Source: Byssochlamys sp. IMV 00236
Lineage: Eukaryota > Ascomycota > Eurotiomycetes > Eurotiales > Thermoascaceae
Reading direction: 5' to 3'
Assembly (NCBI GenBank): GCA_001931875.2
Contig: MSJH02000482.1
Location: 124,001 to 188,000, forward strand
Length of the DNA: 64,000 nt
In this document: piece after piece, positions 15,300-25,906 of the stretch
Position numbering within the stretch: position 1 is the first letter of the stretch
Layout: each line of letters opens with the position of its first letter
The notes under the pieces: model-generated
Told to the model about the DNA's origin: nothing
What the model saw: the letters and a program-made list of their open reading frames with translations, nothing else
The model's database searches: none
Position numbers and translations under genes: made by a program

Positions 15300-16779
15300 A
15301 CTTGCCGTTTTGAAGTTCTATTCGCGTAGATGATACACCCTCTTGGCCACTTTGTGCTAGCATTGGATAGGCGTTCCGGGGCTCTTTCTCTGTTCTTCTC
15401 TCTTTGATTGCTATGCTGAAATGAAATCTAGTTTGTTCCCGTATTGCTTTGAGGGATTTTGGGGAAGAAGAAGATGATGATACTCTCGTCGCAGAATAGA
15501 TACACTCTTTGGTTGATAGCCGAGAAGGAAAAAGAGATGGGCCTTCATGACGTTTCAGGATAGGATTGAAGTAGAAATGCATTGCTTATATTTTTCATAC
15601 TTCTAAAACACATTTGATCTCGAGCGTATGTTCTTCCCCTTGTATCAGATGATGGAGAGCTCGTCTACTGAACAAAGTGTATGCTATGAATGAGTAAAGC
15701 TTTACAAGCTTTCTAAGTTTCCGGACAATCCGTGTATGTTTTGGAAAAGTACTAGCCTAATAGATCTATAAAAACTGTTGAGTATGTGGCGTATACTGGT
15801 TTCATTGTTTCTTTTTTCCCCCCTGAAGTGCTGAAAGCCGCTATTGTATTGCTCTAGGGCAGACGACGAGCAAGATTATCTATTGAGGAAGGTTGAGGGA
15901 AGGAACCATGGCCATCTAATACTTTAATTCAGCAGAAAGACCAGAGATATGATTCGATCCAGTCTGATGGTGATCAGTGGGGGTCAATCCCCAATTATTG
16001 CATAAGAGTGAGACTGAAAAGTTCTGCCTTTCTAGCTGCATATCACCAGTTGTGTCCCCGCAAATCATAGCATTTCGCAAGATTTCCCCAGGGCGTCCCT
16101 TGAAACGATCAATCTTGCACTTAAGTACGACTTGTGAAGCGAAGTAGAGGTTTGCAGAACCGTCCTGTTGGGAGAGATGTGATAACTATGCAGTATGTAG
16201 TTAGATAATAATGATATACCCCGCATTAAACGAATGAGATCTCCATATGTTTGTAGTTGCGGGCCGCACCGTCGCTCTATTAGGACTCAGGAGAAACGAT
16301 GACTAGTATAGGTTTTGCCATAGAAGGCATCCTTGTTATTTCTTTGAGGAATATCACGATGAAGCAGTTCCGTGATAACCTTCGGTGTTTCTCATCGTCT
16401 GAAATGCCCGTCGGAGCTCGGCAGGGGCCGAATTCAAGCCGGAGATCATCGTCCCTAACACGGAGGATCTCCGTGCAAATCGGCAGCCAGAGAAAATCAA
16501 CTAGAAGCAACCCCCTCGCCTCTTGAGTCAGCAAAGATCTGAGGCCGTTTATTGATTGTTGCTTTCCTGCCAAGCAGCCGAGATTCGTGGAACGAGGAAG
16601 TCGGGCTGCGGCCCGATTGTAACCCCTTCAAGAGCATAAGTATCGGTCGAATATGGCAGTGGCACGCAATAATCGCTGGTGAGTCATGTGCTATTTATTA
16701 CAATGTGAATATCCCGCCTTAGAATGTTTTGGTTTTGATATCTTCCAGAACAGATCATCATCCGCTATCTTCTATCGAA
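15300..16779. other. Intergenic region before the dehydratase gene
   Basis: About 1.5 kb between two rightward genes. A possible 5' UTR intron runs 16679-16746 (GTGAGT donor, CTTCCAG acceptor), preceded by a tiny uORF starting at 16653 (MAVARNNR). A leftward open frame at 16280-16573 has no recognisable domain and is not accepted. Confidence 0.4.
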
Positions 16780-18872
16780 ATGTCGTGCGGGTCTAGACAG
16801 TCCTGTGCAGGCTGCTCCTGCGATGGCAACGGGAAACAGGTCCCGGCCGATATTGAAGACTGCCAAGCAGAGCTCCAGGCTCTACGAGAAAAGACCAAGC
16901 AGCTGGAGAGCAAATTAGCATCATTGACTGGTGCTGCTGCTTCGAAACGCTCCGCTAGCCAGTCGAGCCCCCTGCGATCATCTAGATGGTTCAATAACGA
17001 GAGTAATCCTGGCATGACGGCTTTGTATGTCGAACGATATCTCAATTATGGCTTGACACGCGAGGAGCTGATGTCCGGAAAGCCGGTCATTGGGATCGCC
17101 CAGACTGGTTCTGACCTGTCTCCATGCAATCGCCATCATCTGGAGTTGGCAAAGCGTGTGCGGGAGGGAATCCGGTCAGCGGGCGGAATCGCCTTCGAAT
17201 TCCCAACACATCCGATACAGGAGAGCGGCAAGAGACCGACCGCATGTCTTGATAGGAATCTAGCATACTTGAGTCTTGTCGAGGTCCTCTATGGATATCC
17301 CCTGGATGGTGTTGTGCTCCTTACAGGGTGCGATAAGACCACACCAGCATGTTTGATGGCTGCGGCTACGGTGGTGGGTGGTATTCCATTCATACATATA
17401 CTCCCCCAGCATAGATAACTAATTCTCTCACAGAATATACCAGCAATATGTCTTAACGTCGGTCCAATGCTGAATGGATATCATAAAAACGAGTTAGTGG
17501 GCTCTGGGTCGATAGTTTGGAAAGCTCGAGAACTCTACGCTGCGGGCGAAATCGACAAGGAGGAGTTCATGGATCTGGTATCGAGAGGGTAAGAAAGAGA
17601 CCCGATCAGCTGTCCTTATCGTCTAGGACGATTGTAGTTTCTGACAATCCATCCAGCGCTCCGTCCGTTGGTCATTGTAATACAATGGGCACAGCGATGA
17701 CTATGAACTCTCTTGCAGAGGCACTCGGAATGGCGCTTTCAGGCTCTGCTGCCATTCCCGCTCCGTACCGAGAGCGAGGTCATTGTGCTTATGAGACTGG
17801 CCTACAGATCGTCGAGATGGTCCGTGAGGACCGGAAACCTAGCGATATCATGACACGGGAGGCATTTGAAAATGCAATTGTTGTAAATACCGCCATTGGT
17901 GGCAGTACAAATGCCCCAATCCACATTAACGCCATCGCTAAGCACGTCGGCGTCGAAGTCACCCTGGAGGACTGGGACAAGATCGGGTTCGACATCCCTC
18001 TTCTTGTCAACCTGCTACCAGCTGGAGAACGGCTTGGTGAGGAGTATTTCCGAGCAGGTGGTGTTCCGGCCGTCATGGCTGAGCTTTTAGATGCTGGAAA
18101 GCTAAACCCTGATGTTCTTACCTGCAATGGACGGTCCATGAGGGAAAACGTTCGAGGACAGAATTCCTGGGATCGAGATACCATCAGACCGTATACTGAA
18201 CCTGTGATGGAACATGCTGGTTTTGTGCATCTGAAAGGTAGCCTATTCGATTCCGCCATTATGAAGACGTGCGTTATATCACCTCAATTTCGACAGAGAT
18301 TCTTAGAGAACCCGCAGGATCCAAATGCATTCGAAGGTGCAGTCGTTGTCTTTGACGGCCCAGAGGACTATCATCGGCGGATAGAGGACAATGCAACCCC
18401 CGTTGACGATTGCACCATTCTCATCATGCGCGGAACTGGTCCACTTGGCTATCCTGGCGCTGCTGAGGTAGTCAACATGCATCCTCCTGGCCGCTTGTTG
18501 CGGCAAGGAGTGCATTCACTGCCATGCATTGGAGATGGGCGGCAATCTGGAACTTCAGGGTCACCCTCCATTTTGAACGCTAGCCCTGAAGCCGCGGCTG
18601 GTGGTAACCTCGCCGTGCTGCGCGATGGTGACAGGGTTAGAGTCGACCTCAGCAGACGTCGAGTAGATATTCTCATCAGCCAAGACGAGCTCCAGAAACG
18701 AAGAGACGATTTGAGAGCGAAAGGGGGTTATCCAACACCTGAGAGCCAGACGCCTTGGCAGGAGCTCTTCAGGAAGGAAACCGACCAGCTGTCCGAGGGA
18801 ATGGTCTTGAGGGAAGCAGTCAAGTACCAACGTGTGGCGCAGAGATGGCCAGAACCTCGGGATAACCACTAG
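16780..18872 (+). CDS. IlvD/EDD-family dehydratase, sugar-acid type
   Basis: Iron-sulfur dehydratase that removes water from a dihydroxy acid; the C-terminal pattern is closer to aldonate (arabinonate/xylonate) dehydratases than to the valine/isoleucine enzyme, but the substrate is inferred. Exons are 16780-17373, 17434-17588 and 17657-18872, giving 654 aa. The three cluster cysteines are visible in SPCN, GCDK and GHCN. The ending [18 protein letters not shown] is characteristic. Anomaly: about 65 residues precede the catalytic domain, opening with a Cys-rich [12 protein letters not shown] and then a short leucine-zipper-like coil. No mitochondrial presequence is apparent, unlike Ilv3. No sugar transporter or regulator lies beside it. 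Confidence 0.88.
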
Positions 18873-20113
18873 ACTAGTAGTCCGAGAATACTCTACGGTA
18901 ACACATGATGGGTCGGTAGTCTTCGGTATCTTTTCGAAAGTCGGTCTGGCTGGTGGCCGGGCCAGCACGGCATGACTTCCAGAAGGCTTCCAAAGGAGCT
19001 CAGACTGTAACCAACATAGGGAGTTTCTGTCAGAGTCCTGACAATTTTCGACAGATTTTGCAACTTCTGAAACTGAAACGAGCCTAGAACTTCTGCGGCA
19101 AGGTAATTCCTGACTTGTCAGCTGCAGGAGGACGATCGGTATCCACATATAGTCTTCTGTGTAACTGTCCTTTATTATTATCTTGCATCTGCAGTGCACA
19201 GAAAAAGAAAAAGAAAAAAGAGTTAGCAATCACATTCAAGGGATTGTCCCGCGTAGTAGTAGTAGTAGTCTACTGCTAGTACAGCGGTGAGGTGCTTGGC
19301 TTCCATGGATCAAAGTCTGATTTGACTGTCCGTCCTTTTCCCTGGTGGTGAAATATTTACGGAGTACCAATATATGCACATCATGTTACAATCCATCCAA
19401 TAGGGGGTTTGGCCTCGGGAGATTGATAAGCCAGCAGGAGAACCCCTGGTGACTGGCGCTGGAGTATTATTATGATATTATCATGGTTGTTGTCGCGAAC
19501 GAGTCGAGATATCACATGTAAGCTGACAAGGACCACGCCCTAAACACCCGCAGGGATTAGGTATAGCTCGAGTCATGATTATTTCTACCGCGAGGTGACC
19601 AAATAACGACGCACAGCATCCACAAAAAGGATCAGCACGGCTGTGTTCGCGATAGATAGACTAGGGTCGCCGTGGACAACGGGCGAAGAAGGGACAAGCC
19701 GACAAGGGCTGAATTGTCTGATCCCCGAAGTGGCGTGTCTCCATTCCGATTCGAAACATCAGAGAGACAAAAGGGTCTTGTGGGTTCCACGGTGGATGCC
19801 CAAAACATGGCAGTCGACTTGATCACCGCCAGGCCAGCGGTCATGAACCAGCGCTCGCTGGAGCGGCTGGGAGTGCCATATTGGTAACTAGTTCGCAGCA
19901 GGATGTGGTCAGAGGAATGTTGATGAAAAAATGGTAGTCCAAAGAAGAAACAAGAGAAGGATTGTCGGAGATGACAATAATAACAGTGATGATGATGATG
20001 ATGATGATGGACGATCCGTCAAGCGTGGCGTGGACAACAGACTAAAACAGTGGGCTCTGTGGCTCGTCCCGCGTGGAAACCGAAGCAGGGTCAGCCCTGA
20101 AGACAGTCCGCCG
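18873..20113. other. Intergenic region with trinucleotide repeats
   Basis: About 1.2 kb with no supported gene. A short TAG repeat lies at about 19256-19270 and a GAT repeat at about 19989-20009. The leftward open frame 18561-19229 overlaps the dehydratase coding exon and is a shadow. Confidence 0.45.
19989..20009. repeat. GAT trinucleotide microsatellite
   Basis: About seven consecutive GAT units lie in the intergenic region upstream of the promoter at 20114. Likely polymorphic, with no coding role seen. Confidence 0.7.
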
Positions 20114-20120
20114 TATAAAA
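20114..20120 (+). promoter_or_regulatory. TATA box candidate
   Basis: TATAAAA lies in a GC-rich setting and is followed by a pyrimidine-rich leader. It would start a transcript with about 700 nt of leader before the main open frame at 20839. Confidence 0.45.
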
Positions 20121-20237
20121 TTTTCTGTTTTGTTTTCTACGAACGCGCACGCTCCCCGCTGCTAGACCGAAATTATCTACAACCACCAGCTCTCTGGTCT
20201 GACCGATCTCTTTCTATTTCTTGTCTCTTCATCCACC

Positions 20238-20303
20238 ATGGCGCCATCCGTTATCGTCCAGTCAGATCCCCGGCCTGCAGCATGCTCTCGTCGTGATCAA
20301 TAA
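20238..20303 (+). other. Upstream ORF, 21 codons, strong start context
   Basis: The start context CCACCATGGCG is near optimal. The frame encodes 21 residues beginning MAPSVIVQ and ending RRDQ, then TAA. It lies in the long leader of the gene at 20839 and could restrain its translation. It could also be the first exon of a differently spliced gene. Confidence 0.4.
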
Positions 20304-20838
20304 CAGCGGTGCTCAACCTGGTCCGATTTCTGCACTACCTTCTCTATCTTTCCTGCTTCTCCCATCGACCGATCATTTTCTTGATCCTTGTCTCCGGGGA
20401 ACATTACCCCGACCTCTGTCCCTTGTGCTATCGACAGCGGTGAAGTCGATTCCCTCAGAGAGACCGGACTGTCCGCCAGACCGCCCACCAAGCTTAGTGG
20501 CGTCTCAAACCCCAGATTCTTATATCAGGAGCTATAAAGCTACATCTTGAAGCGATCGATCCTGTCTGGCATCCTCTACACCATCTACAATCGGGATCTT
20601 CCTGCCCATTCTTACCACCGCCACTGTTAACTAGCACTCATCTACTGTGGTTGAATCTTCTCTTGTCACTATGGAGTCTGATCTTTAACACACGGTCTCC
20701 TGGGCCCATTTTATCCAAGCAAGGCGCATTCCAGTCCAGCGGAGTGTGTATCTCGATTGAGCTCTGCAAGCTTTACATATCCCTCGAAGACACTTGATCC
20801 ATCGGAACAGTTCCCTACAGACATCGGCACTTTCCACT

Positions 20839-21342
20839 ATGGCACCAAACCTTTACCTCTGCCTTCGGACTCTTTTCTGTCCGCAATATTGGTTTCAGAG
20901 AGGCGACCGTATCAACGGCGCTATCAGCGTCGACGAACACTGGAGTTCTCCAGTTCCCGGAACCTACAGATATATACCCGGCCGTGGCTGGCATCTCATC
21001 CGTCGGGACGATGCTACCTGTGACGAGAAATCGCCGCAGCCTACAGTCTACTGCCGCATAATCCACCGTTACCTCCTGGAATCGGAAATGGAGGAAAGAT
21101 GCCGCTGGCATACAGTCACCCGCACCGAGGGAGGAAAGCAAGAGCGGTTCCTTTTCTTCCTCCTCGATGACGGTTATACCTGGGTTGCCGGATGGGACCA
21201 CAAAGGCAGATTTATCCCTGGCCCCTACCGAAAATGGTGTTTCGACAAGGAGTCAATGAAGATGCGACGCATGAAGACTTCTGAAAGTGCTCCATCCTCG
21301 CGAAGTGTGAGCAGGACGAACAGTCTTATGATGATGGAATGA
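20839..21342 (+). CDS. Uncharacterised fungal protein, 167 aa
   Basis: I do not recognise the family. The frame opens MAPNLYLCLRTLF and carries many aromatic and charged residues (HWSSPVPGTYRY, RCRWHTVTRTEGGKQ, DGYTWVAGWDHKG), suggesting a small folded beta domain, followed by a basic Ser-rich tail ending RTNSLMMME. There is no signal peptide cleavage site or clear membrane segment. The in-frame region upstream (20794) also contains an ATG, so 15 more residues are possible. The leader is long and contains at least one strong uORF. Coding character is supported by regular residue composition rather than by homology. Confidence 0.55.
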   Translation: MAPNLYLCLRTLFCPQYWFQRGDRINGAISVDEHWSSPVPGTYRYIPGRGWHLIRRDDATCDEKSPQPTVYCRIIHRYLLESEMEERCRWHTVTRTEGGKQERFLFFLLDDGYTWVAGWDHKGRFIPGPYRKWCFDKESMKMRRMKTSESAPSSRSVSRTNSLMMME

Positions 21343-21969
21343 TGAGCTGCCCTTATATATTCGACTACCCGGATTGTGTTCAGATCTTGCTATCCGACCG
21401 TTCCTACATCCACTACGAAGTGCCATTGGAGAAATCATGCAACTCTTCGCGATGCCTTTGCAGACCAAAGGCAAAATGTCAACAATAAAACAAAAATGTA
21501 TTAATGCTGCGATGAACTGGATATGTCCACGGAAGGAGCGGGCGCCTATTTGTGATATTTTGTTCGAGCACGATATCTTCCTACCAACTGTGGCACTGTG
21601 TTATTGACTTGTGAACTTGATCAGTTTACTTTTTTCGGGTGAGGATTTCGGTGTGATCTGGGTTCGGTGTTCTAGCGATATTTCTTATAATGATCTGGAC
21701 ATCTCACCATAAAATGATTGGATACTGGGTTTTGCTTTACATCTGCAATAGAAAAGCCAGCGAGGAGTGATGGCGAGGGACATGTGCTAGTTAACTGGAT
21801 AGAATTTTGTGTCTGCGATTTTACTTATGCTATATTAGAGAATACATCAAGCATGGATCTGCATTTCTTTTATCCAATCTCTTAACTGCACTATGTAATA
21901 TGCAAGTATCACACTACCTTATTAGTATGCAGCGCACGTCATGCCGACTCCCTACCACCCCCGAAATCC
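21343..21969. other. Convergent intergenic region
   Basis: About 630 bp between the rightward uncharacterised gene and the leftward thioesterase. The sequence is AT-leaning, with only short unsupported frames. It is read as the two 3' ends. Confidence 0.45.
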
Positions 21970-22698
21970 TCACAGCTTGGACCCCCTGCCATCTCCAACC
22001 ACCAACTTCTCCAACCCCTTCCGAATCCTCTCATCCATGCCGCCTTTCGCCGGCTTCATTCCCTCGTCCACAAACACATGCGTGAACCCACCCACGGCCT
22101 TAACGCCCTCCTCTCCCTGCTTAAACACACCCACCTCATACGTAACGCTAGTTGAACCAAGCTTGACTACACGCAGACACAGATCGAGCACATCCGGAAA
22201 CGAGACAGAAGCGAAATAGTCGCAGTAAGAGGATACCACGAGACCGATGTGGTTCGATGTTGATGGAGATCCAGTAGAGGAGGGAATGTTCTTGTTTTTG
22301 AAAGGATTCAGACCGCAATGTGTAATCAAGTACGTGTTGACTATGGAGTCGATGAGGAAGGCGTAGATGCTATTATTCAGATGGGCGTACATATCGTTAT
22401 CGGACCTTAAATAATCATATATTGTCAGCAGGAAGTAAATTTAATTAATTGCTTCATGATAGTTAGTTAGTTTATATGCCATGCCATTGTTTGGATTCCT
22501 TCTTTTTTAATATTTTTTGAGTCTTCATTCTGTTTGAACTTCTTTTGGTTATGAATGGTAGAAGAGTGGCAAGTCATGTGCGAGAGCTAACCAAGGGAAA
22601 TTTATACGAACTTACCATCTCGTCCGATACTCCAGATGATACGCATAGTCTTTGCGCGTCCGGCGCTTTTTCGCCTGAATGATCTCCGACGGGGCCAT
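21970..22698 (-). CDS. Hotdog-fold acyl-CoA thioesterase, probably peroxisomal
   Basis: Hydrolyses an acyl-CoA to free acid and CoA; the YbgC/4HBT-like subfamily is inferred. Exons are 22616-22698 and 21970-22405, giving 172 aa. The phase-2 junction rebuilds RTRWSDNDMYAHLNNSIY, matching the hotdog signature with its catalytic Asp and His-Leu-Asn-Asn. The acidic-hydrophobic segment SFPDVLDLCLRVVKLG and FTHVFVDEG fit strands of the fold. The last three residues are SKL, a type-1 peroxisomal targeting signal, suggesting a role in peroxisomal beta-oxidation. The single intron is 210 nt, roughly three times the local norm, and AT-rich. The N-terminus is very basic (KKRRTRK). Confidence 0.82.
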
Positions 22699-22811
22699 AA
22701 TTATTTGATAGATAGGTATGTTGTTATAGGTGCAGTATCCAGTATTTTCTTAAAAGTCCGAAATAAAAAAAAAATCACAAGAAAGTTAAGAGCCCGCTCA
22801 GATCCTATACT

Positions 22812-23042
22812 TCAATTGGATCGTTCCTCGCGAACACTTCGTCGATATTGCCGCTTCGTACGACGTCGCGATCGGTTGTCGCGATCACTTCGGGATCGAC
22901 GAGTACGACGTCGCGCTTTGCGTTCTTCCTGGGCAGCTACAGCAGCAACAACACTAGTAACTACTCCGGTAGCAGCTCCAATAGCTGCAGTGATCAATAT
23001 AACGGTAGTGTCGACTTCGGTATCGGAGTAGGTTGCCGACAT
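22812..23042 (-). CDS. Small predicted membrane protein with Arg-rich tail
   Basis: 76 residues: a short acidic N-terminus (SDTEVD), one hydrophobic Ala/Val/Ile segment of about 25 residues (TTVILITAAIGAATGVV onward), then an Arg/Ser-rich tail with many RR/RS pairs. The start context CACCAAAAATG is good. The layout suits a single-span protein with a cytosolic basic tail. No family is recognised. The opposite strand is also open, and the region could be noncoding, so confidence is limited. It lies only 113 bp upstream of the thioesterase start, on the same strand. Confidence 0.42.
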   Translation of the reverse strand: MSATYSDTEVDTTVILITAAIGAATGVVTSVVAAVAAQEERKARRRTRRSRSDRDNRSRRRTKRQYRRSVREERSN

Positions 23043-23832
23043 TTTTGGTGTAAGCAGGTAAACTGGACGAAGTTGAAGTCCTAGTTAGATGCTCTACTCC
23101 TAACTATTTGATGTTGCGGCGGAAGTGCTGATGATTACTTAATAATTGTCGCGTTGAGCCGAGGTTCGTTGCGGGGTTATCTAATCTGAATCTGCCTTTA
23201 TTTACCCGATTTGTCGGTGATTTCTGACAAGACTTGGAGAAGTTTGGAGATTGAAATTAGATGAAGGGCTCATGATCATAGACTATATAGGATTAAGTAA
23301 TGTTAATACGATATAAATATTGCTATTCTGGTGTAGTGGGTATAAATTTGGTGGGTATTGAAGTTGAACTTGGCGATGAAAGAGCTAAATCGGGTGTAGA
23401 TAAAGTACACTTATTACTTGACAGGGGTTATTGCAAATCATCGTGATACTTATGTAGAACAGTACAGATTGTAATCGAGATAAAACTTAGATTAGCGTCG
23501 CCAATGGATCGAGTTGGGTACAGGCTGACAAGCTTCAGTCTGGAGTGGACTCCAGCAACAGATCAGGGGAAATAGATGTTATCTAGTCGACATACCCCTT
23601 CATACGTGGAGGCTATAGTAATAAACAATGCTTTCGAACTCGTGAAGATTATATATATATATATTTAATAGTTCCGTTATAACAGCCAATTCGTTAGGCT
23701 GATCGTATCCTCATAACATTGTAAGAGAGACGACGGGGCAGTGGGACTAATAAATCCACATCAGATAATGAAGGGCATCTTGGTGTCCTCTTCCAAAAAT
23801 AACCACACCCATGTTATGCTCTCATCTCATGT
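23043..23832. other. AT-rich intergenic region
   Basis: About 790 bp of AT-leaning sequence with a short TA repeat near 23650-23666. No coding frame or RNA gene could be supported. Confidence 0.5.
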
Positions 23833-24375
23833 TCAGAAGAACTTGCTGACCTGGCTGTGGATCTGCTGGTTGACAAACGAGTTGACGCTAGAGTCAAGAC
23901 CCTGAGGGATCTGTCCGTCGATGGCCTTGTCGACGAACTGGTCAATTTGGTTCTCAACCGCGGAGCCACCGAGGCCGCTGAAGCCACCCTGGCTGTTGCT
24001 GTTGCTGTTGTTGTTACTGTTGTTCTGGCTCTGGTTGGAGTTGTTGTCCTGGTAGGAGTCGTTTCTCTGGTTGGAGTTGTTTCCCTGGTAGGAGTCGTTG
24101 CCCTGGTTGGAGTTGTTGTCCTGGTAAGAGTCGTTGCTCTGGTAAGAGTCGTTGCTCTGGTTGGAGTTGTTTCCCTGGTAGGAGTCGTTGCCCTGGTTGA
24201 AGTTGTTACCCCGGTTGGAGTCGCTGTTGGAACCTCCCTGGTTGTTCAGGAAGCCTGGAAACAAGCTCGATTAGCATGAACCTCAAACAAGGACAATGAG
24301 CCCTGAGAGAGCATTCTGTGAAAAGGGGAACACACTCTCTGCCTGGTTCAGCAGACCGCTGAAGTTTCCGCTCAT
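23833..24375 (-). CDS. Asn/Gln-rich hexapeptide-repeat protein
   Basis: Exons are 24336-24375 and 23833-24254, giving 153 aa. The phase-1 junction joins NQAE to SFLNNQGG. Residues 29-88 are ten tandem hexapeptides of the form [GSDR]-N-[DN]-S-[YN]-Q. An Asn/Ser tract and a Gly-rich hinge follow. The last ~45 residues (VENQIDQFVDKAIDGQIPQGLDSSVNSFVN) are amphipathic and non-repetitive, so they are probably a conserved helical module. The N-terminal SGLLNQAESFLNNQ is also helical. No signal peptide or membrane span is present when started at 24375. The composition is prion-like and suggests self-assembly or a stress/hydration role, which is inference. The opposite strand carries a long Val/Leu-rich shadow frame. 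Confidence 0.72.
24031..24210 (-). repeat. 18-bp tandem coding repeat, ten units
   Basis: Ten consecutive 18-bp units encode the hexapeptides of the Asn/Gln-rich protein. Units alternate between a SYQ and a SNQ ending, which suggests a 36-bp higher-order duplication unit. The array is likely to vary in copy number between strains. Confidence 0.8.
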
Positions 24376-24504
24376 GGTGTCGACGAGGAAGATGTTCTGG
24401 TTTTTGATTGGTTCAGATAGAAGTGGCAGATCCGTAAGGAGCGTGAGAAGGATGAAGAGGGCAGTGATCAAATCAAAAGACCTACGGCATCCTCGGAAGG
24501 GGGT

Positions 24505-24512
24505 TATTTATG
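24505..24512 (-). promoter_or_regulatory. TATA-like element
   Basis: Read on the minus strand this is CATAAATA, about 130 bp upstream of the start codon of the Asn/Gln-rich protein. It is a reasonable TATA box for that gene. Confidence 0.4.
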
Positions 24513-25792
24513 CCTCTTTGTACTCGCATTTCCCCCCTATTGATGGTGGGGTGTTCGTATCGCGAATCTGAGATCTCAGAACGCCTAAGACGAAGCGTAG
24601 CCCTCATTGGCACAACCATATCTACCGCCGAGGAGGGGCCGGTACATACGCGGCTGGTGCAAAGCTTGTTCTGGACAAGCCTCCAGCACAGCCATTGAGA
24701 TGGAGACGCATAGTTCGTCAACAATTGGTTACAATGCCTTCATCCGCTGTGTGCGCCATCTCGAGAGGCTGAACTAGTGATATCACTAGCACAAGCGAAG
24801 GCTCACTATTATTATCTGTGAATCTTTCTGGTCCGGTCAGAAAATTGAGCTGAAATGAATGTGCGGCGTGATCTGTGTGGACGTACGGTATTACATACAT
24901 TGGAATCGAGTGCAGATCTTTGCGTGATCTACCCTGGAGATACTCACCACATGGCGGCTGTTATGGGGCCACTTGGGACATCTATAGGTATCTATCGGAG
25001 ATCTGAAAGTTCATAACCATATTATGGGTGACTCCGTAAGTAGCGCTCAAAAGAAGCAGGCCGGCTTAGAGCCTAAGGCGAAAGGTAGGTCGTGTTCGTG
25101 TCATCCGGGTAGACAGAATAGACAGAAAACAGTGTTATGGGCGTGCCGGCACGGCTTTTCCAGAGACAGCGAAGAATCTCCGTGGCTCCGACCTTTGTGC
25201 TTTTATATCCGCCACTAATAGCGTTAGTGTCTGATATATCGTTAGTCGGATCCACGTGTTCGCCATTATTCTATGTGAGAAATACCCCCAATGTTCCATG
25301 AACTCCGGTGAAGAGCGGATTCAGCCCCAGCTAGGAGATCTATCGGATCTCCAATATCCTTGGACACGACCTCGCTCGATCCATGGTACTTTTAAATTAT
25401 GCGAGATATAGACATTGTTCTATCGGTCAGCATGCAAGATTCTATATTGTGTTGTACCGTCCCGGAGTTCTCAATTCAGATCCAGTGATCTCACGGTGCG
25501 GAACTTCTCTATTTCTGACTCCCTGAACTAGTACCGGGGAAATATGAGTTGGTCTCTAAAAAACATCAGAATGAAGAGTGTTCCTGATATCGAATACCCG
25601 GTTACAGATTATGTGGAACATGCTTGAACACTATGAGCTGGCATCCAGGATTCAACGAATCTACCCGCGTTGAATATGTATATCTATGTGCGCATACATA
25701 GCTTTATATATGTTTTATTTTCTACCCCCCAACATTAATATATAGAATTATATATTAACTACTCAAGAAATATTTATTAATCATATGAAGGT
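24513..25792. other. Gene-poor region, partly AT-rich
   Basis: About 1.3 kb with no supported gene. The stretch 25680-25780 is strongly AT-rich with TA-rich words. It precedes a retrotransposon relic and may be older transposon or LTR debris, but no terminal repeats were found. Confidence 0.45.
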
Positions 25793-25906
25793 TCGATTTT
25801 ACGCCGTCGGCGCGCCATAACTGAATATCTAGTGCGGTGGAAAGGATTGGGTCCGGAGTTTGACGCCTGGTATAATCTGAAAGACCTAGGCGACGCAAAG
25901 GAGCTT
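25793..25906 (+). pseudogene. Chromodomain relic of a Ty3/gypsy (chromovirus-like) integrase
   Basis: The frame reads RRRRAITEYLVRWKGLG then PEFDAWYNLKDLGDAKEL. The YLVRWKG core with conserved Trp spacing is typical of the chromodomain at the C-terminus of fungal gypsy integrases. No integrase core, reverse transcriptase or LTR could be read nearby, so this is an isolated fragment. A cellular chromodomain protein is less likely because the flanks do not continue as coding sequence. Confidence 0.6.

Noticed and set aside
16280..16573. 97-codon minus-strand frame
   Set aside because: Plausible composition in part but no recognisable family, no splice context, and no support beyond openness.
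18561..19229. 222-codon minus-strand frame
   Set aside because: Overlaps the 3' end of the dehydratase antisense; composition not protein-like.
22636..23031. 131-codon plus-strand frame, Arg-rich
   Set aside because: Antisense to the thioesterase first exon and the small membrane-protein candidate; low-complexity Arg translation.
23857..24279. Long plus-strand frame rich in Val, Leu and Gly
   Set aside because: It is the antisense reading of the Asn/Gln-repeat gene; CAG/AAC repeats read as Leu/Val on the other strand.
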